Of a stretch of 64,000 bases of DNA, positions 18,890 through 29,574 are shown piece by piece. The DNA is from an uncultured Actinomycetes bacterium (GTDB lineage: Bacteria > Actinomycetota > Acidimicrobiia > Acidimicrobiales > RAAP-2). A model generated the notes under the pieces. It saw nothing but the letters and a program-made list of their open reading frames with translations, did no database searches and had not been told where the DNA came from. Where the stretch lies: the NCBI GenBank assembly GCA_903825765.1, contig CAIKBU010000081.1:1-64000 (forward strand). Reading direction: 5' to 3'. Made by a program: the position numbers and the translations under genes. Within the stretch, counting starts at the first letter, position 1. Every line of letters begins with the position of its first letter.

Positions 18890-21800
18890 CCGTGCAATTC
18901 CTGCAACGAACGAACACTCCAGCCGTTGGCCCGCGAATCGGCAATTCCTTTGACGGCGGCCGCGGCCGCGCTCATGGTCGTCAGGCACGAGACCTTGAAC
19001 ACCGTGGCCGCCGTGCGAATCGCCTGACCGTCGGCACGAGCCGAACGGCCCGAGGGTGTATTGATCACCATCTGTACCAGGCCCGACGAAATAAGGTCCG
19101 AGGCCGTGCGGGCATCTCCCCCTTCGGCGATTTTTCCCACCTCGGTGGTGATGTGCACACCGTGTTCGGCCAAGTACCTGGCCGTGCCGGTGGTGGCCGC
19201 CAGGGTGAAGCCGAGGGCCACCAAATCGCGTGCCACCTCGAGCCCCGCGGCCTTGTCGCGGTCGGACAGTGAAAAGAAGACCTGCCCCTCATCCGGGAGA
19301 CGGGTGCCGGCGGCCAATTGCGCCTTGGCGAAGGCCACGCCAAAGCTCTCGCCGATACCCATCACTTCGCCGGTGGACCGCATTTCGGGACCGAGGAGTG
19401 TGTCGACCGTCGGGAACCGATTGAAGGGCATTACCGCCTCCTTGACACTGACGTAGTCGGGCGTCGGTGTTGCTGCGGGAACGACACCCCGGTCGCGCAG
19501 TTGGGCCAGGGAGTCACCCATCATGACGTGCACGGCCACCTGGGCGAGCGAAACGCCAGTGGCTTTTGCCACGAATGGCACCGTTCGACTCGCTCGCGGA
19601 TTGGCCTCCAGCACGAAGACCTCGTCATCTTTTACCGCATACTGCACGTTAATCAGGCCGACCACGCCCAGAGCAGTGGCAATGCGTTCGGTGTAGTCGC
19701 GCAACGTGGCGACCACCGAAGGCCGCAGGGTTTGCGGGGGCAGCGCGCAAGCGGAGTCGCCGGAGTGGACGCCCGCCTCTTCAACGTGCTCCATGATGCC
19801 AGCGATGTAGATGTCACCCATGTGGTCGCGTACGGCGTCCACATCGACTTCAACGGCGTCTTCGAGGAAGCGGTCAAGCAGAATCGGGCGGCTCTGGGAG
19901 ACACCGCCCTCTCGAGCCAGTGAACCGTGCGCACTCGTCAGATCGGTCATGACGCGTACGAGCGACTCGTCGTCGTACACGATCTCCATCGCGCGGCCAC
20001 CGAGCACGTAACTCGGACGGACCAGCACCGGAAAGCCAATGCGCGAGACGATCGCCTGCGCCTGCGCCAAGGTCAACGCCACATCGCCCGGTGGTTGGCG
20101 AAGTCCAATGGACTGACAGAGGGCCGACCACTGCTCGCGGTCCTCGGCCAGGTCAATGGAGCTGACTGGTGTGCCGAGGACGAGCGCCGGATCGATGCTG
20201 TGCGAGAGCTTGAGGGGCGTCTGACCTCCGAGAGAGACCACCACACCGACGACGCGTGCGCCATCGGTGCACGCCGCCTGTTCGGCCGCAATAATCTCCG
20301 CCAAGTCGTCGGGGGTCAGTGGTTCGAAGTAGAGGCGGTCCGAGGTTGAGTAGTCGGTGGAGACAGTTTCGGGATTACAGTTCACCATCACCGTTTCAAT
20401 TCCGCGGTCACGCAACGCCATGGCGGCGTGCACGCAGCAGTAGTCAAACTCAATGCCTTGACCAATGCGGTTCGGGCCCGATCCGAGGATGAGCACGCGG
20501 TCGCGACTCGAGGAGCGAACCTCGGACTCATCTTCGTAGGTGCTGTAGTGATACGGCGTCAACGACGAGAACTCGGCGGCGCAGGTGTCGACCGTCTTGA
20601 ACGTCGTCACGACCCCCGCGGCGACGCGATACTCACGCACACTGGTCGCCTCCGTGCCGGTGAGCGCGGCCACTTGGGCGTCGGAGAAGCCACGCTGCTT
20701 GATGCGTCGCCACGCCCGACGGTCGAGGTGGGCGATGTCGACTTCGGTACGGATCTCCTGACCGACCTTGACCATATCGGCCAACTCGTGGACGAACCAG
20801 CGGTCAATCTTGGTGCGGCGGACCACCTCATCTTCACTCGCCCCGCGACGGAGGATTTCGTGGAGCGCGTACAGGCGCTCGGGCGTGGCCAAGACGCATC
20901 GGTGCCACAACGTCTCGTCATCGACGTCGGCGAACTCCGTATCGTCACCCGGCACGAAGCCGAGTCGGCCCTGTTCGAGGGAGCGAATAGCCTTCTGCAG
21001 CGATTCGGCAAAGGTACGACCAATGGCCATTACCTCTCCGACCGACTGCATTCGGGTACCGAGTTCCGGCGTAGCCCCGGGGAGTTTTTCGAAGGCCCAG
21101 CGAGGAATCTTGGTCACGACGTAGTCGATAGTTGGCTCGAATGATGCCGGCGTCACCTTGGTGATGTCGTTGTCGATTTCGTCCAGGGTGTAGCCAACGG
21201 CCAGGCGGGCGGCAATCTTGGCGATTGGGTAGCCCGTCGCCTTCGAAGCCAGGGCTGATGAACGGCTCACCCGAGGGTTCATCTCAATGACGAGTCGCTC
21301 CCCATTTTCTGGATTGACGGCGAACTGAACATTCGATCCGCCCGTTTCCACGCCCACCCGACGTAAGACGGCGAAGGCGTCGTCACGCATGGCCTGGTAT
21401 TCAACGTCAGACAACGTCTGTTGGGGGGCCACCGTAATGGAGTCGCCCGTGTGAACACCCATCGGGTCAAAGTTCTCGATACTGCAGACAATGATGCAGT
21501 TGTCCTTGGCGTCACGCATGACTTCGAGTTCGTACTCTTTCCATCCCGCGATGGACTGTTCGACCAAGATTTCTCGTACCGGCGAGGCCGCAATGCCCTC
21601 CTCGGCCAGTTGGGTGAGGTGCTCACGCGTCGCGGCAATGCCGGTGCCGGCGCCACCCAAAATGAATGAGGGTCGAACAATAATGGGGTAGCCAATCGTT
21701 TCGGCGATGGCCAGCGCCTCGTCGACCGAGTGAGCGAAGCCCGACACGGGAACGGCGAGACCAATGTCACCCATGGCCGCCTTGAAGAGCTCACGGTCTT

Positions 21801-22179
21801 CGGCCGTCGAAATTGCCTCCGGACGCGCACCGATGACCTCCACGTTGTACCGCTCGAGCACGCCAGCCGCCACAAGCTCCATCGTCAAGTTGAGCGCGGT
21901 TTGACCGCCCAACGTGGGCAGCAGTGCGTCAGGTCGCTCTTTGGCAATAATGTCCGCCACCACCGAGACGTCGAGCGGCTCGACGTACGTCACGTCAGCG
22001 GTGGCCGGGTCGGTCATGATGGTCGCGGGGTTGGAATTGACGAGCACCACGCGGTAGCCCTCTTCGCGCAGCACCTGGCAGGCCTGCGTGCCGGAGTAGT
22101 CAAATTCGCAGGCTTGACCGATAACGATCGGGCCTGAGCCGATGACCATGATGGTCGAAATATCACTACGACGTGGCAT
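18886..22179 (-). CDS. carB: Carbamoyl-phosphate synthase large subunit
   Basis: Duplicated ATP-grasp/CPSase organisation ([43 protein letters not shown]) with C-terminal MGS domain. Confidence 0.98.
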   Translation of the reverse strand: MPRRSDISTIMVIGSGPIVIGQACEFDYSGTQACQVLREEGYRVVLVNSNPATIMTDPATADVTYVEPLDVSVVADIIAKERPDALLPTLGGQTALNLTMELVAAGVLERYNVEVIGARPEAISTAEDRELFKAAMGDIGLAVPVSGFAHSVDEALAIAETIGYPIIVRPSFILGGAGTGIAATREHLTQLAEEGIAASPVREILVEQSIAGWKEYELEVMRDAKDNCIIVCSIENFDPMGVHTGDSITVAPQQTLSDVEYQAMRDDAFAVLRRVGVETGGSNVQFAVNPENGERLVIEMNPRVSRSSALASKATGYPIAKIAARLAVGYTLDEIDNDITKVTPASFEPTIDYVVTKIPRWAFEKLPGATPELGTRMQSVGEVMAIGRTFAESLQKAIRSLEQGRLGFVPGDDTEFADVDDETLWHRCVLATPERLYALHEILRRGASEDEVVRRTKIDRWFVHELADMVKVGQEIRTEVDIAHLDRRAWRRIKQRGFSDAQVAALTGTEATSVREYRVAAGVVTTFKTVDTCAAEFSSLTPYHYSTYEDESEVRSSSRDRVLILGSGPNRIGQGIEFDYCCVHAAMALRDRGIETVMVNCNPETVSTDYSTSDRLYFEPLTPDDLAEIIAAEQAACTDGARVVGVVVSLGGQTPLKLSHSIDPALVLGTPVSSIDLAEDREQWSALCQSIGLRQPPGDVALTLAQAQAIVSRIGFPVLVRPSYVLGGRAMEIVYDDESLVRVMTDLTSAHGSLAREGGVSQSRPILLDRFLEDAVEVDVDAVRDHMGDIYIAGIMEHVEEAGVHSGDSACALPPQTLRPSVVATLRDYTERIATALGVVGLINVQYAVKDDEVFVLEANPRASRTVPFVAKATGVSLAQVAVHVMMGDSLAQLRDRGVVPAATPTPDYVSVKEAVMPFNRFPTVDTLLGPEMRSTGEVMGIGESFGVAFAKAQLAAGTRLPDEGQVFFSLSDRDKAAGLEVARDLVALGFTLAATTGTARYLAEHGVHITTEVGKIAEGGDARTASDLISSGLVQMVINTPSGRSARADGQAIRTAATVFKVSCLTTMSAAAAAVKGIADSRANGWSVRSLQELHG

Positions 22180-23270
22180 TAAGCACGCTCCATTCGTCCG
22201 GTTCGCACGAGGGTTTCAAAACGATCAAAGAGATACCGCGCGTCGTGCGGGCCAGGGCCCGCTTCGGGGTGATACTGCACGGAGAAGCAGCGCTCCGCGG
22301 CGGCGGCCACGCCCTCAATGACGCCGTCGTTGAGATTCACGTGACTGACGATGCCGCGTTCGAGCGAGTCGGGGGTGACGGCATAGTTGTGATTCTGCGC
22401 CGTGATCTCAATTCGACCCGTCGAAAGGTCAGCGACCGGGTGATTGCTCCCGTGGTGACCAAAGGGCAGTTTGTACGTCGTCGCGCCGAGGGCCGTCGAG
22501 AGTAGCTGGTGGCCGAGGCAAATGCCGAAGAGGGGAACGGTATCGACGAGTGCACGAACAACCGCGACCTGGTCGCCGAGGGCGGCGGGGTCGCCGGGGC
22601 CATTCGACAAGAACACGCCGTCAGGACGCAGATCGAGAATCGCGTCCGCACTGGTGCTCGCCGGCACGACGGTGAGTCGGAATCGCTCCGCCAACTGCCG
22701 CACCATGGTGGTCTTGATGCCGTAGTCCACGGCCACGACGTGGACATCGCCACTCCCGCGGGTGTAGAGGGTCGGGGTCGATACTTGCGAGACGAAGTCC
22801 GTAGCGTCAGTGCCGACCGCGGTGGCCGCCGCCGCGCGCACCGCCTCTTGCGACGCATGACCGAAGGCACCGGGCAGGGCGCCAAACTGACGCAAATGGC
22901 GTGTAAGGCGGCGTGTGTCAATGCCCACAATGGCCGGGATGCGGTGCTGTACGAGGAAGGATTCGAGCCCCATGGTGGCACGCCAGTTGGAGGGCACCGT
23001 GGCCAAATCACGGGCGACGATGCCGCGGCACCACGGTCGCAGTGCTTCGTCGTCGAGCGGTGTAACCCCGTAGTTGCCGATGTGAGGGTAGGTGAAGCTA
23101 ATGATCTGACCGGCGTAGCTCGGGTCGGTAATGACTTCTTGGTAGCCACTGAGGGCCGTGTTGAAGACGAACTCACCGGTGGTCACGCCATTTTCAGCGA
23201 GATGACCCGCGGCGTATCCCTCGAAGATCGTGCCGTCGGCCAGCACGAGAACTGCGGGTGGGCGGATCAT
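22179..23270 (-). CDS. carA: Carbamoyl-phosphate synthase small subunit
   Basis: [69 protein letters not shown]. Confidence 0.98.
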   Translation of the reverse strand: MIRPPAVLVLADGTIFEGYAAGHLAENGVTTGEFVFNTALSGYQEVITDPSYAGQIISFTYPHIGNYGVTPLDDEALRPWCRGIVARDLATVPSNWRATMGLESFLVQHRIPAIVGIDTRRLTRHLRQFGALPGAFGHASQEAVRAAAATAVGTDATDFVSQVSTPTLYTRGSGDVHVVAVDYGIKTTMVRQLAERFRLTVVPASTSADAILDLRPDGVFLSNGPGDPAALGDQVAVVRALVDTVPLFGICLGHQLLSTALGATTYKLPFGHHGSNHPVADLSTGRIEITAQNHNYAVTPDSLERGIVSHVNLNDGVIEGVAAAAERCFSVQYHPEAGPGPHDARYLFDRFETLVRTGRMERA

Positions 23271-24568
23271 TGCAAAACTCCCTCGTGGACGACCAGACGT
23301 CCCTTGACGATAGTGCTCCGGACTCGACCGACGAGGGGTCGTCCGTGATACGGCGTATTGGTGGCCTTGGAATGCAGGGCATTGCGGTCACCAACCCAGG
23401 TCTGGGAGGGATCAAACACAACGACGTTGGCGTCCTCGCCGACCATGATGACACCACCGTGCGCGCTGAGCCCTACGCGGGCATCGCTGGCCCGCAGTTG
23501 AGCGATTCGGGCCGGACCACGCGACAGCAGGTTGAAAAAGGCGACCGGATTCGCACCGAGCGCTTCGTTGGTGAGTGCGGCGACGTGCTCAAGACCCAGC
23601 ATGCCCGCCGGTGCCTCATCGAAGGCCAAGTCCTTGAGCTCGGGGGTGTGGGGGGCGTGGTCGGTCGCCACGGCATCGATGGCTCCGGTACTCAGGGCCG
23701 CGTGGAGGGCGGCGCGGTCAGCTTCGGGTCGAAGCGGCGGGTGCACCTTGAACTGGGGATCAAAGGTGCGACACGCCTCCTCAGAGAGTACGAAGTGGTG
23801 GGGGGCAACCTCGCACGTTACGTCGAGCCCCTCGAGGCGGGCCGCCGTCACCATGGCCAGCGACGTCGCCGTTGAGAGGTGCAAGAAATGCACCCGACCA
23901 CCAGTCAGTCGGACCAGGGCAATGTCTCGCTGCACCATCAGTTCCTCGGCCACTGCCGAGCGCCCCGCCAGTCCAAGTTGTGCGCTGAGGACGCCCTCAT
24001 TCATAACCCCACCGTTGGCCAACTGCTCATCTTCGCAGTGCTGCGCCAGGCGCAGGCCGAGTGGGGCCGCGTACTCGAGAGCACGTCGCATCACGAGGGG
24101 GTTCTGCACTCCCGTGCCGTCATCGGTGAAGAGGCGTACCCCGAGGGCCGCCAACTCGGCCAGCGGTGCGAGCGACTCACCCTTGCGGCCAAGAGTGATT
24201 GCCCCGGCCACGGCCACGTCGATTGCAGTTTTTGCCCCCTGCGCCAAAACGTACGAAACCAGTGGCACATTGTCGAGGGCGGGCTCGGTGTTGGGCATGG
24301 CGACCACCGCCGAAAAGCCGCCCATGGCGGCGGCGAGTGCGCCGGACGCAATCGTCTCGGCGGCCTCGCGACCGGGTTCGCGAAGGTGGGTGTGGATATC
24401 GACGAACGCTGGTCCGACCCAACAGCCCGAGGCGTCAATGATGGTGGCGTTGGCTGTTGAGAGCGCCTCCCCTACGGCCACAATCACGCCCGATTCAATG
24501 CGAATGTCTGCTCGAAATACCGTGTCGGGGCCGACAATGGTGCCCCCGCGAATCACTAGGTTCATCAC
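23267..24568 (-). CDS. pyrC: Dihydroorotase
   Basis: [61 protein letters not shown]. Confidence 0.97.
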   Translation of the reverse strand: MMNLVIRGGTIVGPDTVFRADIRIESGVIVAVGEALSTANATIIDASGCWVGPAFVDIHTHLREPGREAAETIASGALAAAMGGFSAVVAMPNTEPALDNVPLVSYVLAQGAKTAIDVAVAGAITLGRKGESLAPLAELAALGVRLFTDDGTGVQNPLVMRRALEYAAPLGLRLAQHCEDEQLANGGVMNEGVLSAQLGLAGRSAVAEELMVQRDIALVRLTGGRVHFLHLSTATSLAMVTAARLEGLDVTCEVAPHHFVLSEEACRTFDPQFKVHPPLRPEADRAALHAALSTGAIDAVATDHAPHTPELKDLAFDEAPAGMLGLEHVAALTNEALGANPVAFFNLLSRGPARIAQLRASDARVGLSAHGGVIMVGEDANVVVFDPSQTWVGDRNALHSKATNTPYHGRPLVGRVRSTIVKGRLVVHEGVLQ

Positions 24569-25536
24569 AACTCCTTCTTTTCGGCCAAACTCAAATACAG
24601 CACCGCCATGCGCACGGGTACGCCGTTGGCGACCTGGCGAGTTATTACCGACTGCGGCAGATCGGCGACGTCTGAATCAATTTCGACACCACGATTCATC
24701 GGACCTGGGTGCATCACAATGGCGTCGGGCTTGAGGAGTGGCACACGCGTGGCGGTCAGACCAAACGTACTAGTGAACTCACTGAGTGACGGCACATAGG
24801 AGCCCGTTCCCCGCTCGTGCTGCAGTCGCAAGAGACCAACGACGTCCGCCCACGCCAGGGCCTCTTCAAAATCTGACGAAACCGTCACCGGCCACCCTTC
24901 GAGACTGGGGGGCAGCAGGGTCCCCGGGGCCGCAACTTTCACCTCAGCGCCGAGGGCGCTGTACGCCGCGATGTCGGAACGAGCCACTCGTGAGTGGCGG
25001 ATGTCTCCGACAATCAACACTCGGAGTCCCTCAAAGAGCGAACTCCCCGACACACTGGCCACGACACCGTGTCGCTCAGCCAAGATTTGACGAACCGTGA
25101 AGGCGTCCAGCAAGCCCTGGGTGGGGTGTTGGTGCTGGCCGTCTCCAGCATTGACCACCCGCACGTGCGGGACGTACCGACTGACCTGCAGTGCGGCGCC
25201 GGAGGAGCGATGACGCAAGACGACCGCATCAAGACCCAAGGCATCGATGGTCGAAATGGTGTCGCGTAATGACTCACCCTTCTTGACGGAACTCGACGCC
25301 ACCGCGAGAGAGACCACATCAGCGCCCAAGCGCTTCGCCGCCGTTTCGAAACTCAGTCGCGTCCGCGTCGACTCTTCAAAAAACAAGGAGGCCACGACGC
25401 GGCCCTTGAGCACCGGGACCTTTTTAATTGTCCGCTGATTCACTTCAAAGAACGATTCTGCGGTGTCCAGCACATCGAGGATTGCCTCTCGTGACATGCC
25501 GTCGAGGGTCAGAAGGTTGGCGCCGCGGATACTCAT
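24565..25536 (-). CDS. pyrB: Aspartate carbamoyltransferase catalytic subunit
   Basis: [57 protein letters not shown]. Start at M9 of the ORF. Confidence 0.97.
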   Translation of the reverse strand: MSIRGANLLTLDGMSREAILDVLDTAESFFEVNQRTIKKVPVLKGRVVASLFFEESTRTRLSFETAAKRLGADVVSLAVASSSVKKGESLRDTISTIDALGLDAVVLRHRSSGAALQVSRYVPHVRVVNAGDGQHQHPTQGLLDAFTVRQILAERHGVVASVSGSSLFEGLRVLIVGDIRHSRVARSDIAAYSALGAEVKVAAPGTLLPPSLEGWPVTVSSDFEEALAWADVVGLLRLQHERGTGSYVPSLSEFTSTFGLTATRVPLLKPDAIVMHPGPMNRGVEIDSDVADLPQSVITRQVANGVPVRMAVLYLSLAEKKEL

Positions 25537-26102
25537 CGGGCAACCCCGGAGCCGAGCCACACACCGTCGAGCGTCGCCCGAACGGACTCACTGAGTGCCG
25601 TGGGCAGATTCTTTCCGACGAAATCGGGACGAATTGGCAACTCCCGGTGACCTCGGTCGACGAGGACGGCCAACTGGACCGCGGTCGGACGACCCCAATC
25701 GGCCAGCGCAGCGAAGGCCGCCCGGATTGTGCGCCCGGTAAAGAGGACGTCGTCGACCAGTACAACGGTGCGATTTGTCAGATCGTCACGAAGCGTCGTC
25801 ATCGATGCTCCCTTGAGGGGATGCTCGCCGATGTCATCGCGGTAGTAGGTGACGTCGAGGGCGGCAACCGGTACTGCAACCTGACCAATACCACCCAGCA
25901 GTGTGGCCAGTTGCTCGGCAATCGCCACGCCTCCTCGCTGGATACCCACAACAGTCACGTTGTCGAGACCTTGATTTCGCTCGATGACCTCATGGGCCAT
26001 GCGCTTCATCGCTCGCGATACGTCCTCAGCGGTTAAAAGCTGACTCTTAACGACAAATGCCAGGCCGCGTTGGCGGTCCTGGCGTTCTTCATGGTGCGTC
26101 AT
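25533..26102 (-). CDS. pyrR: Bifunctional pyr operon regulator / uracil phosphoribosyltransferase
   Basis: MKRMAHEVIERNQGLDNVTVVGIQRGGVAIAEQLA; VVLVDDVLFTGRTIRAAFAAL; first gene of the pyr operon. Confidence 0.96.
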   Translation of the reverse strand: MTHHEERQDRQRGLAFVVKSQLLTAEDVSRAMKRMAHEVIERNQGLDNVTVVGIQRGGVAIAEQLATLLGGIGQVAVPVAALDVTYYRDDIGEHPLKGASMTTLRDDLTNRTVVLVDDVLFTGRTIRAAFAALADWGRPTAVQLAVLVDRGHRELPIRPDFVGKNLPTALSESVRATLDGVWLGSGVAR

Positions 26103-26113
26103 AGTTCTCCCGT

Positions 26114-26142
26114 CGTACGAGCCTCACGGGACTCGCTTCACG
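26114..26142 (-). promoter_or_regulatory. PyrR RNA-binding hairpin in the pyrR leader
   Basis: Minus strand: CGTGAAGCGAGTCCCGTGAGGCTCGTACG. The core AGTCCCGTGAGGCT (26120-26133) matches the PyrR consensus ARUCCNGNGAGGYU at every position. CGT/ACG and GCG/CGT stems flank a purine GAA bulge. SD-like GGGAG (26107-26111) and ATG (26102) follow directly. Confidence 0.88.
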
Positions 26143-26149
26143 ACAACAT

Positions 26150-26184
26150 CACTGCGGGGATCGAACTGGTCGACCCCCGCAGTG
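26150..26184. repeat. Inverted repeat (10-bp perfect stem) between ctaE and pyrR
   Basis: CACTGCGGGG (26150-26159) ... CCCCGCAGTG (26175-26184). No T-tract on the minus-strand side. Confidence 0.6.
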
Positions 26185-26197
26185 AGTCTGTACTTCG

Positions 26198-26959
26198 TTA
26201 ATGAATTGTGTTAATCGTAGTCGTTACCGCAGAGCCGATCACGGCGGAAATCCCTACCCAGACCCAGAACAGGCGCACCAAGCGAGCCTGGAACCACTTA
26301 TCACCGGTAATGGCACCGCGAGCCGAACGAATAGCCAACCCGATACCCAAGAAGGCAAGGATGGCCAAGTGCACGAGTCCCGAACCAATGATGACCATCA
26401 TTGTCGAGGCGTACGCGGTGTACGACATGGTGTGCGAGTCGTTGACCGCCACAAAAATTGCGGGAATCGAGTGGAGCTGCTTCAGGCTCAGCGCCATGGT
26501 CACGACGACGAGTGCCGTTGCGACCCATGCCACGGCCGAGAAGTTCCTCGTGTTCTTGGTGGCCCGAAGACCCTTTTCACCAGCCCACACAACCAGGCCC
26601 GAAACCAAGGTCAAAATCGACACAATCCAGTTCAGTCCGGCCGAGAGTGGCGCTTGCGTGATCAGGTGTCCGTCTGGCAAACCCGTCGATCCGTCGAGCG
26701 CCTCATAAAAAGCGTACGAATGACCGCCGGGGCCCACCGTGGGGAGGCCCACCATGGACATCCAGTGCCCACCAGTGTTCACTCCTCGCAGATACAAGTA
26801 GGTGAAGAGGAGTGCCGACAACGTAATGGCGTCACCGCTGATGAAGAGCCAGATAGCCATGCGCTGACGGCCATCAACAACCTCAGGAGGCTCGTGGTGG
26901 CCACCGTCGTGACCGCCGTGGCCGTGGGCATCATGCTCATTGTGGGTATCGATACTCAT
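26198..26959 (-). CDS. ctaE: Cytochrome c oxidase subunit III
   Basis: Polytopic; RMAIWLFISGDAITLSALLFTYLYLRG ... HLAILAFLGIGLAIRSARG; directly downstream of ctaD. Confidence 0.9.
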   Translation of the reverse strand: MSIDTHNEHDAHGHGGHDGGHHEPPEVVDGRQRMAIWLFISGDAITLSALLFTYLYLRGVNTGGHWMSMVGLPTVGPGGHSYAFYEALDGSTGLPDGHLITQAPLSAGLNWIVSILTLVSGLVVWAGEKGLRATKNTRNFSAVAWVATALVVVTMALSLKQLHSIPAIFVAVNDSHTMSYTAYASTMMVIIGSGLVHLAILAFLGIGLAIRSARGAITGDKWFQARLVRLFWVWVGISAVIGSAVTTTINTIH

Positions 26960-28818
26960 GCGCGCACCAGTTCCTCTTGGTAGTTGTAAGGGTCTTCAGT
27001 AATAACGGGGAGAACATCGAAGTTTTCGAGTGGTGGTGGCGTTGGCACCAGCCATTCCAGTGAGTTCGCCTGCCACGGGTTGGGGCCAGACGGCACACCG
27101 TGGTTCCAGGAGCGAACGACGGCTCCCAAGAGAACGAGCATGCCGGACATAATCATGTAGGCACCCATCGTCGACACGAAGTTCGCGTGCTCAAAGATCA
27201 TCGAGTACGAGGAGTAGCGACGAGGCATTCCCTTGAAGCCCGCGACGAACATTGACAAGAACGTCACCTGCACGCCCAAGAAAACGAGCCAGAAGGAGAT
27301 GCGGCCCATCGTTTCATCAAGGAATCGACCAGTGACCTTCGGGTACCAGAAGCACAGAGCCGCCAGAGCACCGAACAGCACCGAACCAACGAAGACATAG
27401 TGGAAGTGCGCCGTCACAAAGACGGTGCCGTGGAACTGGTTGTCAATCGGGATGTCCGACAGGTAGATGCCCGTGATACCCGCGATGATGAAGTTGAAAA
27501 TGAATCCAAAGAGCCATACCGTCGGAAGCTTCATCCAAATGTTGCCTCGCCAGATAGTCCCGATGATGACGAGGAAGAACAGCCCGGTCGGAATCGAAAT
27601 CAACTCCGTCGTCAACATGAACGGACCGCCCAACGTTGGGGCCCAGCCAGTGGTGAACATGTGATGTGCCCACACCAAGATTGAGAGTCCAGCCAAGCCC
27701 GTCATACCCGCGATGGCGGTGCGGTAGCTAAACACGGGCTTGCGCGACATTACCGAGGCAATCTCGAAGAGTGCTCCGACGGCGGGCAACAAGATCACGT
27801 AGACCTCCGGGTGACCCATCAACCAGAACAAGTTGGCCTGGAGCCAGCCAGTGCCGCCACCGTCGGCCACGAAGAAGCTCGTGCTCACGGTACGGTCCAG
27901 CAACGTCTGCGCTTCGACCAACGAGAAGAAGGGGAAGGCGTAGAGACCAAGTGCGGCGGCAATCATCGACGCCCACACGAAGATCGGGAGTCGCGCGAGC
28001 GTCATGCCCTTGGTGCGCATCGTCATTACCGTACAAATCGTGTTAATTCCGGCCACTGTGGTCGACACCGTAAACACGATGATTGCCATGGCGAAGAAGT
28101 CCATACCGACACCGGCCTGGTCGGCGATTGGTGCCAACACCACCCATCCCATCGTCAACGAACCAACTGCCAAAACAGAGAGTAGGAGTCCCGCGGCACT
28201 CACCAGTGTCCACAGACTCAATGCGTTCAGTCGAGGAAATGCCATGTCTCGAGCACCGCACATGATCGGAACGACGAAGTTGGCCCACGGACCCGCCACC
28301 GCAACAATCAGCGCCAGGATCATCAACATACCGTGGACGGCGACGAAGCCGTTGTAGACCTGCTGGTTGACGAAGTGATTGCCGGGAACAATCAGCTCGG
28401 TACGAATGGCCATTGCCAAAATGCCACCGGCGCCGAGCAGAACGGCCGTCATAACGATGTACTGCACGCCGACCACCTTGTGGTCAGTGCAGTACTTCCA
28501 GTAGCGGGCTCGCCCCTGGTTCTCACCGGCGTAGTACAGGTCATCGGCGCGGGTGTGGTCGGCCCCGATCAACCAACGGGCGGGACCATTCAACGCACCG
28601 ATGCCCAGCCAGAAGCCGAACATCCAGCCGAAGGTGAGCGCCGTAGTGACGAGGTCCGAGTAGTTACGGCTCGAGGCGTCGAGGAAGTGGTGGGCCAGAA
28701 ACCAGGCCAACCAAGCGAAAACGACGCCACCAATGAGTGCGGTAACGAAGTTCTGCTTCCGAGCCAAGCCGCCGCCTTCAGTGGCGGCCTGCTGCGTGTG
28801 TTCAAGTGTTGTTGTCAT
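26956..28818 (-). CDS. ctaD: Cytochrome c oxidase subunit I
   Basis: YCTDHKVVGVQYIVMTAVLLGAGGILAMAIRTEL; GARDMAFPRLNALSLW; GHPEVYVILLPAVG; WAHHMFTTG; TAHFHYVFVGSV. Confidence 0.97.
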   Translation of the reverse strand: MTTTLEHTQQAATEGGGLARKQNFVTALIGGVVFAWLAWFLAHHFLDASSRNYSDLVTTALTFGWMFGFWLGIGALNGPARWLIGADHTRADDLYYAGENQGRARYWKYCTDHKVVGVQYIVMTAVLLGAGGILAMAIRTELIVPGNHFVNQQVYNGFVAVHGMLMILALIVAVAGPWANFVVPIMCGARDMAFPRLNALSLWTLVSAAGLLLSVLAVGSLTMGWVVLAPIADQAGVGMDFFAMAIIVFTVSTTVAGINTICTVMTMRTKGMTLARLPIFVWASMIAAALGLYAFPFFSLVEAQTLLDRTVSTSFFVADGGGTGWLQANLFWLMGHPEVYVILLPAVGALFEIASVMSRKPVFSYRTAIAGMTGLAGLSILVWAHHMFTTGWAPTLGGPFMLTTELISIPTGLFFLVIIGTIWRGNIWMKLPTVWLFGFIFNFIIAGITGIYLSDIPIDNQFHGTVFVTAHFHYVFVGSVLFGALAALCFWYPKVTGRFLDETMGRISFWLVFLGVQVTFLSMFVAGFKGMPRRYSSYSMIFEHANFVSTMGAYMIMSGMLVLLGAVVRSWNHGVPSGPNPWQANSLEWLVPTPPPLENFDVLPVITEDPYNYQEELVRA

Positions 28819-28828
28819 AATTCTCCCC

Positions 28829-29566
28829 CTATGCCTTCATTGACTGGCTAGCCAGCCACTGAGAAAACTGCTGCTTCGACACGACGTTGCCGGTCGTGAC
28901 CATGAATGCGTGGTTAAGACCACAGAACTGCGTACAACGAACATCGAAGGTGCCCAACGCCGTGGGCGTGGTGTGGATCTCGGTTATGGTCCCGACGTTC
29001 GCGTCAACCTGGACACCCATGTTGGCAATCCAGAAGCCGTGTGTCACGTCAAGTGCCTTGATGTGAAACACCACCGTCCGGCCCTCCGGTAAGACCAACG
29101 TGGGCGACTGCACGTTCGTACCAGGGTACGAGAACGTCCACAGCCACTGCTGACCAGTAACGTCCACGACAAGTGGGTTACGACCAATACCACCGTTGTC
29201 CACCGAAAGGGCTCCGAGGCCCCAAATCAAGAGGAACACCGTCAAGGCCGTCGATGCCAGCACCCACGAGGTCACTGCGAGCGGGTGCTCACGGGTTTGG
29301 CTCGCCGCGGGAGCCGGTACGGAGTCGCCACGGTGCACCCAGTGTCGAAGCGCGTGCAGACACACGGCGTAGACCCCTGCGGCCACCGGTGCGGCGGCCA
29401 CGGAGAAGACCACGATGGTCAGAATCGACAGATGCATGTTGTCGCTCATAGACCGGGGCATCAGGTGTGCAGGGCCATAGACCCCGATTACCACGCCCAG
29501 CACGGTCAAGAGGAATATCGAGATGTACATCCCGGTGAGCTTTTCTTTCTTTGGTGTCATTGCCAT
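28829..29566 (-). CDS. ctaC: Cytochrome c oxidase subunit II
   Basis: Two N-terminal TMs; CuA-type motif VRCTQFCGLNHAFM with upstream DVTHGFWI. Confidence 0.95.
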   Translation of the reverse strand: MAMTPKKEKLTGMYISIFLLTVLGVVIGVYGPAHLMPRSMSDNMHLSILTIVVFSVAAAPVAAGVYAVCLHALRHWVHRGDSVPAPAASQTREHPLAVTSWVLASTALTVFLLIWGLGALSVDNGGIGRNPLVVDVTGQQWLWTFSYPGTNVQSPTLVLPEGRTVVFHIKALDVTHGFWIANMGVQVDANVGTITEIHTTPTALGTFDVRCTQFCGLNHAFMVTTGNVVSKQQFSQWLASQSMKA

Positions 29567-29574
29567 GATGCTCC

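Noticed and set aside
23532-24734. 400-aa plus-strand ORF opposite pyrC
   Set aside because: Ser/Ala/Arg-rich antisense translation; pyrC on the other strand is unambiguous.
26150-26184. Rho-independent terminator for ctaE
   Set aside because: Good stem but no T-tract on the minus strand; reported only as an inverted repeat.
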